DNA of 49,178 bases, taken from contig JBBIHG010000017.1 of the NCBI GenBank assembly GCA_037447125.1, positions 1-49,178 on the forward strand, in the 5' to 3' direction. Position 1 is the first letter of the stretch, and every line of letters starts with the position of its first letter. The notes below the pieces were generated by a model. That model was not told the DNA's origin, did not search any database, and saw only the letters and a program-made list of their open reading frames with translations. This document shows positions 42,136 through 49,178 of this stretch, in pieces. Made by a program: the position numbers and the translations under genes. The stretch is from UBA2029 sp037447125. GTDB lineage: Bacteria; Chloroflexota; Anaerolineae; Aggregatilineales; Aggregatilineaceae.

Positions 42136-42849
42136 TCAGTACCCCGCGCTTGACGGGGGCTGTTCTGCGCCGCCTTGCGCTTCGGCGATGATGCGCACGC
42201 CGGCGCTCGTCCCGATGCGCGTCGCGCCCGCCTCGATCAGCGCCAGGGCGTCGGCATAGGTGCGGACGCCACCGGACGCTTTGACGCCCATGACCGGGCC
42301 AACCGTGCGCCGCATCAGGGCGATGTCGTGCACAGTTGCCCCCCCAGGCCCGAACCCCGTCGAAGTCTTGACGAAGTCGGCTCCGGCTTCCTGAGCGACG
42401 CAGCAGGCGGTGACTTTCTCTTCGTCGGTGAGCAGGGCCGTTTCCAGGATCACCTTGCAGATGGCGCCATGCGCGCGCGTGACGGCGACAACAGCCGCGA
42501 TGTCGCGGCGCAGCAGATCGAGATCGCCGGACTTCAGCGCACCGACGTTCTGCACCATGTCCACTTCGCGCGCGCCGTTGGCTATCGCCTGCTCTGCCTC
42601 GAAAGCCTTGACCTCAGGGGTAGTCGCGCCGAGCGGGAAGCCGGCGACCGTGCAGACCACCACACCGTCGGCGCCGGCCAGCAGTTGGGCTGCCAGAGCC
42701 ACATAGGACGGGTTCACTGCTGCCGAGGCGAAACGATAGACTCGCGCCTCCTCGCACAAGGCGACGATCTGCTCGCGGGTAACCTCTGGCTTGAGGAAGG
42801 TATGGTCAATCATGCGCGCAACCTGAATGGCGCTGAGGGCGTGAGACAT
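42136..42849 (-). CDS. deoC: Deoxyribose-phosphate aldolase
   Basis: 237 residues. It splits 2-deoxyribose-5-phosphate into glyceraldehyde-3-phosphate and acetaldehyde in deoxynucleoside salvage. The TIM-barrel family sequence includes IDHTFLKPEVTREQI, GAREVDMVQNVGALKSGD, the Schiff-base lysine in DFVKTSTGFGPGGAT and the second lysine in MGVKASGGVRT. The ATG at 42849 has AAGGAG 8 bases upstream. Other deo genes (thymidine phosphorylase, phosphopentomutase) are not in the window. A promoter candidate is at 43009-43037. Confidence 0.95.
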   Translation of the reverse strand: MSHALSAIQVARMIDHTFLKPEVTREQIVALCEEARVYRFASAAVNPSYVALAAQLLAGADGVVVCTVAGFPLGATTPEVKAFEAEQAIANGAREVDMVQNVGALKSGDLDLLRRDIAAVVAVTRAHGAICKVILETALLTDEEKVTACCVAQEAGADFVKTSTGFGPGGATVHDIALMRRTVGPVMGVKASGGVRTYADALALIEAGATRIGTSAGVRIIAEAQGGAEQPPSSAGY

Positions 42850-43008
42850 GGGTGTCGCTCCTTCTGCCGGGTGCTCGTCGGACACGGCGTAAGAACAGGT
42901 TCTGGCCCAGCCGGGCGCGGCGACGGCGAGCGAATCCGCTTGCTGCTCAACTCACCGGCGCCTTTGGCAGCCTGGACATTGACTGGCGGGCAACGCCAAT
43001 GTGTCTTA

Positions 43009-43037
43009 AGATTAGGGCACTTCGCCAAATCGGACAA
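43009..43037 (-). promoter_or_regulatory. Promoter candidate for deoC
   Basis: On the minus strand, TTGTCC (43032-43037) and TAATCT (43009-43014) are separated by 17 bases. The leader would be about 155 bases. Nothing else in the 354-base spacer 42850-43203 can be named, and no promoter for the divergent FHA gene is convincing. Confidence 0.4.
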
Positions 43038-43203
43038 GGTGACAGGGCGAGCGGGGATGCAGGGATCAGGGCCGGACGGTGGCGCCGCGACGAGGCTCAC
43101 CGTGACTCTGCCTGCCGGTCTTGACTGTGGGATTGGCAAGCCTGCCAGGGGGCAATAGTGCTCAGTGGCAGGCGCATGGAGCGAGGTGCATCAGGGGGAC
43201 TTC

Positions 43204-44448
43204 ATGCAAGAGTGTGCAAACTGCGGGTATCAGAACCGCGCCGGCGTTGTGTTCTGCGACAACTGCGGCGCCAGTCTGATCGGCAAGCTGCCGATCAGCA
43301 CCAAAGCGCTGGACACAGGATCAGAGGCTCAGGCGGGCGCAGGCGGGGGCGAGACAGGCGCCGTCAAAGGGAACCAGACACAAGGCATGGCGACGTTTGT
43401 GTTGGGTGACAGCCTCAAGCTCGATATCGAAGGCGCTGTGAAGTCAGTAGTGCTGCAGCCGAAGACCGAGACGATCCTGGGGCGCCGCGATCCGGCGACG
43501 GGGGTCGCGCCGGACGTTGACCTGACGCCGCATGCCGGTTATCGGATGGGGGTCAGCCGGCGCCACGCTGCCATCCGCTATGGTGACGACAACACACTGA
43601 ACGTCTGGGACCTGGGCAGCAGCAACGGAACCTTTCTCAATGGCCAGCGGCTCAACGCACACCGCCCCTATCGCCTGCACGACGGGGATGAGCTGCGCCT
43701 GGGTCAGATGATAATCCGTCTGCATTTCAAGTCTGGCAGAATCGCTCCCACCCTGGAGCAGGTCTCAGCGCCCTCTCCTGAACGGGCAACCACGTCAAAG
43801 CCCGCCCAAGGACCGAAGACACTGGCGGGCGAGAAACCCATACCGCAGCCTGAACCCCTTCGCGCTGTGCTCACTCCGCCTCCTCTTGCGACGGCGGTAG
43901 CTCCGCTGAAGCCGCCTGGCGGTGAGGAATTGCCCGCGGCCTCCGAGGCGGTTCAGCCTGGAGAGCCGTCACCGGACTCTGTACCGGGGCCGAAGGCCGT
44001 CCCAGAGCCGGCGGACGCCAACTCCGCGCCTGAGGCGGTGCTGCCCGTGACCATTGAGGCTCCCTCCGAGGAGCCTGCGATCCCGCCAGCAGTCCCGCTT
44101 GCGGCTCCGGCGGACAGCCCTGCCGACAAGATTCCTCCGGACAAGCCCGGAACGCCCCTCGCCCCCCCAGACACTCTCCCCAAGCGACCGGCTGCCCAAC
44201 CGCAAGGGCCACCTGCGCCTGCGGCGGAGACTCCTCCCCAGGAGCCGTCATCGTCCAGGCCCGACGCGCCGCCTGTCCCTGCCGCTGACGCTCCCCCCGA
44301 TGAGCAGTCCACTGCCAGGCCCGAGAGTCCACCCTCCGCAGCAGCGGCGCCGGATGTGCCGCAGGCGGAGCAGGGGAGCGAAGCGCCCCATTCATCGGCG
44401 CAGAAGACTGATGAGTCCGGGCAGGGCAAGGACGGCATCAAGCCGTGA
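43204..44448 (+). CDS. Zinc-ribbon/FHA-domain protein with proline-rich tail
   Basis: 414 residues. A short zinc ribbon has Cys at 4, 7, 18 and 21 (CANCGYQNRAGVVFCDNCG). At about 75-180 lies a forkhead-associated domain: TILGRRD, GVSRRHAAIRY (phosphothreonine-binding Ser-Arg-Arg-His) and WDLGSSNGTFLNGQRL. FHA domains bind phosphothreonine, so a Ser/Thr kinase partner is expected. The last 230 residues are Pro/Ala/Glu-rich and probably disordered. There is no membrane helix. AGGGGGA precedes the ATG at 43204. It is a single-gene unit with a terminator at 44459-44488. The kinase-fold operon at 17298-25139 is a possible partner, by inference only. Confidence 0.88.
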   Translation: MQECANCGYQNRAGVVFCDNCGASLIGKLPISTKALDTGSEAQAGAGGGETGAVKGNQTQGMATFVLGDSLKLDIEGAVKSVVLQPKTETILGRRDPATGVAPDVDLTPHAGYRMGVSRRHAAIRYGDDNTLNVWDLGSSNGTFLNGQRLNAHRPYRLHDGDELRLGQMIIRLHFKSGRIAPTLEQVSAPSPERATTSKPAQGPKTLAGEKPIPQPEPLRAVLTPPPLATAVAPLKPPGGEELPAASEAVQPGEPSPDSVPGPKAVPEPADANSAPEAVLPVTIEAPSEEPAIPPAVPLAAPADSPADKIPPDKPGTPLAPPDTLPKRPAAQPQGPPAPAAETPPQEPSSSRPDAPPVPAADAPPDEQSTARPESPPSAAAAPDVPQAEQGSEAPHSSAQKTDESGQGKDGIKP

Positions 44449-44458
44449 CAGAAATGGA

Positions 44459-44488
44459 CCGCGCCGGTCAGGGATATGACCGGCGCGG
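44459..44488 (+). terminator. Terminator after the FHA gene
   Basis: A perfect 12-base stem CCGCGCCGGTCA/TGACCGGCGCGG with a 6-base loop starts 11 bases after the stop and is followed by CGCTTGTCTGTT. Confidence 0.7.
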
Positions 44489-44554
44489 CGCTTGTCTGTT
44501 CTGGCCGCCGAACTCCTGCCAACTGAAGCGCGACTCGTCCGCGCAGCCGATGGA

Positions 44555-46207
<1,653 letters not shown>

Positions 46208-46287
46208 GGGTCCATTCTCCAAGAACATGTCAAGAACCTTTCTTGGCGCGTATTCTAGCACATTTTCCCTGGCGGCAGGGGAGACGC

Positions 46288-46316
46288 TGGCCGCCCTTGC
46301 CGAATGATGCCATAAT
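46288..46316 (+). promoter_or_regulatory. Weak promoter candidate for the aldo-keto reductase gene
   Basis: TGGCCG (46288-46293) and CATAAT (46311-46316) are separated by 17 bases, 65 bases before the start. The -35 match is poor. Confidence 0.3.
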
Positions 46317-46381
46317 GGAAGCAGGAGCATTGGCAGTCATACCGCGCATCGCGGGTAAGTCACCACAAGGAGCGTAGCCAG

Positions 46382-47350
46382 ATGAACTACACGAGCTTGG
46401 GGCGCACGGGCCTGCAGGTCAGTCGCCTGTGCCTGGGCACGATGAACTTCGGCCCATACACGAGCGAGTCAGACAGCTTCGCCATCATGGACAGGGCGCT
46501 GGAGCTGGGCATCAACTTCTTCGACACGGCCAATGTCTACGGGCGCAAGCTGGGCCAGGGAGTCACCGAGCATATACTCGGACGCTGGTTTGCGCAGGGC
46601 GGGGGGCGGCGCGAGAAGGTCGTGCTGGCGACCAAGGTCTACGGCAGGATGGACGAGTGGCCGAACGAATCCAGGCTGTCCGCCTACCACATCAAGCGCG
46701 CCTGCGAAGAGAGTCTGCGCCGCATGCAGACCGATCACATTGACCTCTACCAGATGCACCATATTGACCGCAGCACGCCCTGGGAAGAGATCTGGCAGGC
46801 CATGGAGCAACTTGTCCGCGAGGGCAAGGTGATCTACATCGGCAGCAGCAACTTCGCTGGCTGGCACATCGCCCAGGCGCAGGGCCTCGCCGCCGCGCGG
46901 CACTTCATGGGGCTGGTGTCGGAACAGAGCCTGTACAACCTGTCCGCGCGCATGATCGAGCTGGAAGTGATCCCGGCTTGCCAGGCGTTCGGCCTGGGCC
47001 TGATTCCGTGGAGTCCGCTGGCCGGCGGCCTCCTGGCCGGTGCCTTGCAGAAGGCAGAAGGTCGCCGCACCGAGGATTCGATCCAGAAGCGCATGGCTGA
47101 TGCGCGCCCGCAGTTGGAGCGTTACGAGCAGTTCTGCACCGGGCGAGGCGACCATCCTGCTGACGTAGCTCTGGCCTGGCTGCTGCACCAACCTGCCGTC
47201 ACTGCGCCGATCATCGGCCCGCGGACGATGGAGCAACTCACCGGCAGTTTGCGAGCGCTGGAAATCACCCTATCCGAGGACGACTTGAAGGCGCTGGATG
47301 CTATTTGGCCAGGGCCGGGCGGCCCTGCGCCGGAAGCCTACGCCTGGTAG
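46382..47350 (+). CDS. Aldo-keto reductase
   Basis: A 322-residue NADPH-dependent TIM-barrel oxidoreductase. The catalytic tetrad is visible: INFFDTANVYG (Asp, Tyr), VVLATKVYG (Lys) and DLYQMHHID (His). The cofactor region near the C-terminus is TAPIIGPRTMEQLTGSL. It begins NYTSLGRTGLQVSRLCLGTM, like the bacterial YajO/voltage-channel-beta-subunit-like branch that reduces varied carbonyls. The substrate is unknown. AAGGAG lies about 10 bases before the ATG. It is a single gene, sharing a bidirectional terminator with lspA. Confidence 0.92.
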   Translation: MNYTSLGRTGLQVSRLCLGTMNFGPYTSESDSFAIMDRALELGINFFDTANVYGRKLGQGVTEHILGRWFAQGGGRREKVVLATKVYGRMDEWPNESRLSAYHIKRACEESLRRMQTDHIDLYQMHHIDRSTPWEEIWQAMEQLVREGKVIYIGSSNFAGWHIAQAQGLAAARHFMGLVSEQSLYNLSARMIELEVIPACQAFGLGLIPWSPLAGGLLAGALQKAEGRRTEDSIQKRMADARPQLERYEQFCTGRGDHPADVALAWLLHQPAVTAPIIGPRTMEQLTGSLRALEITLSEDDLKALDAIWPGPGGPAPEAYAW

Positions 47351-47371
47351 CCCTGGGCGTTCGGAACAACA

Positions 47372-47406
47372 ACGGGCAGGCGTCCGTTCGCGGATGGCCT
47401 GCCCGT
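47372..47406. terminator. Bidirectional terminator between the aldo-keto reductase gene and lspA
   Basis: ACGGGCAGGC (47372-47381) pairs perfectly with GCCTGCCCGT (47397-47406), and the loop holds an inner TCCG-TTCG-CGGA hairpin. On the minus strand it is followed by TGTTGTT, so it suits lspA best. Confidence 0.72.
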
Positions 47407-47440
47407 CACGTTCACCATTCAGCTTCTGTTCAGCCGCCGA

Positions 47441-48034
47441 TCAGCGCCACGACACCCGCTCACTGCGGTGATCGAGCGAGTAATCTTCACCGGTCGTCTC
47501 ATCGGCGGCGGCGTTTCGCCGCTCGCGGCGCTCCTCGCGCAGCATAATCAGCAGGAGCAGCCCCACGCCGATGACGATACAACTATCAGCCACGTTAAAG
47601 ACCGGCCAGCGCCACACGTCCACGAAATCCACGACGTAGCCGAGACGGACGCGGTCAATGACGTTGCCGAGCGCCCCGCCCAGTTGCAGGCCGAGTGCCA
47701 GCCGGAGCAACCAGCCTCCCTGCGGGACCTGCCGGTAGTAGTAGATGATGAACGCCGACACGATCACAGCGATGATCAGAAAGATCGCGCCACCCTGCGG
47801 GAACAGTCCGAAGGCCGCGCCGGTGTTGCGCACATAAGTGAAGCGGAAAACCTGTTCCAGCGCGGGCACCGGCACCCACGACTCGTACAGGTCCAGGTGC
47901 CTCACTACGTAGGCTTTGCTGATCTGGTCGGTCAGGATGGCCAGCGCGGCCACACAAGCGAGCAACAGCCAGCGCGCTGCTGTCCGGCGGGGCGACCCGG
48001 CCGCCGGGGACGTCTGATGAGTCACGTGCGTCAT
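47441..48034 (-). CDS. lspA: Lipoprotein signal peptidase II
   Basis: A 197-residue membrane aspartyl peptidase that removes the signal peptide from prolipoproteins after lipid attachment. It has four membrane helices and the two catalytic motifs GNVIDRVRLGYVVDFVDV and VFNVADSCIVIG; the N-terminal helix holds LTDQISKAYV. The charged C-terminal tail is longer than usual. The start at 48034 overlaps the stop of the DksA-like gene by 4 bases (ATGA), so translation is coupled. The lipoproteins encoded at 4847-5614 and 13624-14367 are expected substrates. Confidence 0.95.
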   Translation of the reverse strand: MTHVTHQTSPAAGSPRRTAARWLLLACVAALAILTDQISKAYVVRHLDLYESWVPVPALEQVFRFTYVRNTGAAFGLFPQGGAIFLIIAVIVSAFIIYYYRQVPQGGWLLRLALGLQLGGALGNVIDRVRLGYVVDFVDVWRWPVFNVADSCIVIGVGLLLLIMLREERRERRNAAADETTGEDYSLDHRSERVSWR

Positions 48035-48390
48035 ATCCGGGCCTGGTAGTCGCGTGTCTCGGCGCAGCGCAGGCACAGAGACGTGTATGGGATCGCTTCC
48101 AGCCGGGCGATGTCTATTTCCTGCCCGCAGTCTTCGCACACCCCATAGGTGTCATCGTCGTACCTGGCCAGCGCTTCGTCAATCTGGCGCAGCCGCGTCT
48201 GCGCAGCCCGCAGCGTGGAAACGCCGACGGTCTGATCGTAGACTGCTGTTGCATCCTCGGCCTGGTGATTCGTGTAGCCGGTGCCGGTGATGTCGAGCAC
48301 CTGCGCGCTTTCCATCTCCGCCACCTTGTCCCGGTACGTGTCGCGCAGTCCCAGCAGCACGTCGTAAAGCTCTTGCTTCGTCGTGGTCAT
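48031..48390 (-). CDS. TraR/DksA-type C4 zinc-finger protein
   Basis: 119 residues. An N-terminal helical coiled-coil (ELYDVLLGLRDTYRDKVAEM) is followed by a second helix (RLRQIDEALARYDDDTYGVC) and a four-cysteine zinc finger CEDCGQEIDIARLEAIPYTS-LCLRC. DksA proteins enter the RNA polymerase secondary channel and act with ppGpp. The tip here lacks the canonical DxxDxA of DksA, so the exact action is uncertain. GAGG lies 10 bases before the ATG. It is the first gene of a two-gene operon with lspA. Confidence 0.88.
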   Translation of the reverse strand: MTTTKQELYDVLLGLRDTYRDKVAEMESAQVLDITGTGYTNHQAEDATAVYDQTVGVSTLRAAQTRLRQIDEALARYDDDTYGVCEDCGQEIDIARLEAIPYTSLCLRCAETRDYQARI

Positions 48391-48543
48391 GCGTCCACAA
48401 CCTCAAACAGCACACGATACAGCGCTCATGGCCCCCATTGTAGCCGCTTAAGCGAGACCGGGCAACCCAGCGGATGAAGGATGAAGAATGAAGCGGGGTC
48501 CACGAACAATCTGTTGGGAGCGGCGACTCGGCCGCCAGGATGG

Positions 48544-48649
48544 CCCCCCATCCCCCAGCCCCTTCCCCCACGCTGCGCGGAGGGAAGGGGAACAGACCCG
48601 CCGCTTTTCTCCCTTCCCCCCTGGTGGGGGAAGGGCCGGGGATGGGGGG
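48544..48649. repeat. Palindromic C/G-tract repeat element
   Basis: The left arm at 48544-48571 (starts CCCCCCATCCCCC) and the right arm at 48624-48649 (GTGGGGG ... GATGGGGGG) are imperfectly complementary. An inner pair, AGGGAAGGGG and CCCTTCCCCC, is also present. It sits in the 351-base spacer between the DksA-like gene and the GIY-YIG gene. I see no gene in this spacer. It is probably a small dispersed non-autonomous repeat. Confidence 0.65.
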
Positions 48650-48741
48650 ATAGGCACGTCAACAACTTATTCGTGGACCCGATGAAGCGGACTAAGCGGC
48701 GCTATCGCCGCCATACCTGCTAATCTGTTACACTGGCCGGC

Positions 48742-49178
48742 ATGTTCAGCCTCACATCTGGCTTCGCGGAGGCGGCTGTGTCCAACCTGCTACGCCCGGA
48801 GCGGGTCGCGCTGCCCAGCCTGCCCGGCACTTACGTCCTCGTCCTGCGGCTGGATCGCCCGCTGACGCTGGCCGCGGGGCGTCTGGGACTGGCAGCGCTG
48901 TCTCCCGGTCTGTTCGTCTACGTGGGCAGCGCGCGCGGTTCTGGCGGGCTGCGCGGGCGGGTGGCGCGTCACCTCCGCACCGACAAAAAGCTTCACTGGC
49001 ACATTGATGCGCTGACAGCGGTCACCACGGTCGAGAGAGTCTGGTACTCAGTCGCCCCCGGGCGGCAGGAGTGCCGGTGGGCGCAGGCGATCCGCGCGCT
49101 GCCGGGCGTGACGGCGCCGGTCCCCGGGTTCGGCGCGTCGGACTGCGCCTGCGAGGCCCATTTGCTGGCGCTGCCCGT
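48742..49178 (+). CDS. Uri-type GIY-YIG family protein (DUF123), cut by the window end
   Basis: 145 codons are visible with no stop before the window ends. The sequence GTYVLVLRLDRPLTL, LFVYVGSARGSGGLRGRVAR (GIY-YIG-like core) and KKLHWHIDALTA, with the late DCACEAHLLALP, matches the DUF123/Uri nuclease-like family common in archaea and some bacteria. These proteins usually have about 140-150 residues, so only a few residues should be missing. Function in cells is unclear; a DNA endonuclease role is proposed from the fold. TACACT lies 8 bases before the ATG, so the message might be leaderless, with no ribosome site seen. Confidence 0.8.
   Translation, partial: MFSLTSGFAEAAVSNLLRPERVALPSLPGTYVLVLRLDRPLTLAAGRLGLAALSPGLFVYVGSARGSGGLRGRVARHLRTDKKLHWHIDALTAVTTVERVWYSVAPGRQECRWAQAIRALPGVTAPVPGFGASDCACEAHLLALP

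Overview
The window is a GC-rich bacterial scaffold whose gene content fits a member of Chloroflexota, probably Anaerolineae-like. This is an inference from the style of the proteins: Thr/Pro-rich stalks, SH3-type domains on lipoproteins and membrane proteins, large TPR/kinase proteins, DhnA-type aldolase and a type-2 IleRS. No rRNA or other marker settles it. It is ordinary chromosome. I see no prophage, no intact insertion sequence and no CRISPR array. Mobile traces are limited to small palindromic repeats and two gene remnants. One scaffolding gap of 100 N lies at 9986-10085.

Layout, left to right. (1) 1-1930: end of a HAD phosphatase gene, overlapping a dTDP-glucose 4,6-dehydratase gene, then a repeat-bearing spacer. 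(2) 1931-5740, minus strand: a zinc deacylase, and a lipoprotein/MFS pair that resembles the mycobacterial LprG-P55 arrangement. (3) 5755-12888: a methionine block. B12-dependent metH and a homocysteine methyltransferase-MTHFR fusion form one minus-strand operon behind a clear SAM-I riboswitch, with homoserine dehydrogenase diverging from it. (4) 12980-17045: envelope proteins, namely an SH3 lipoprotein, a GT-C glycosyltransferase and a stalked membrane protein. Next is a tRNA-Val gene with its own promoter and terminator. (5) 17298-25219: a three-gene minus-strand operon with two large kinase-fold proteins, both altered in the catalytic loop, and a TPR-TM-SH3 protein. (6) 25281-28099: M20 peptidase, an atypical OmpR-type regulator, and ribosomal protein S20 with a TTG start.

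(7) 28166-34210: an isoleucine-type T-box leader, then GNAT, TPR and two paralogous membrane-protein genes, and finally ileS. The T-box therefore lies 2.5 kb upstream of the synthetase that its specifier codon matches. The IleRS has a GTHH form of the HIGH motif. (8) 34247-39828: class I aldolase, an SDR remnant, enoyl-CoA hydratase, a degenerate 5'-nucleotidase-like protein overlapping a NIF3 gene, and a secreted M23 peptidase fused to a beta-propeller. (9) 40021-44488: an ABC permease remnant, a second GT-C enzyme, deoC, and a zinc-ribbon/FHA protein. (10) 44555-49178: urocanate hydratase, aldo-keto reductase, a DksA-like/LspA operon, a palindromic repeat and a Uri-type GIY-YIG protein cut by the window end.

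How the parts connect. Homoserine dehydrogenase, the MTHFR fusion and MetH cover homoserine formation, methyl-folate supply and homocysteine methylation. SAM should switch the last two off. The lipoproteins encoded here would be processed by the LspA also encoded here. The kinase operon, the FHA protein and the atypical regulator suggest Ser/Thr-type signalling to the cell envelope, but no direct link between them is visible in the sequence.
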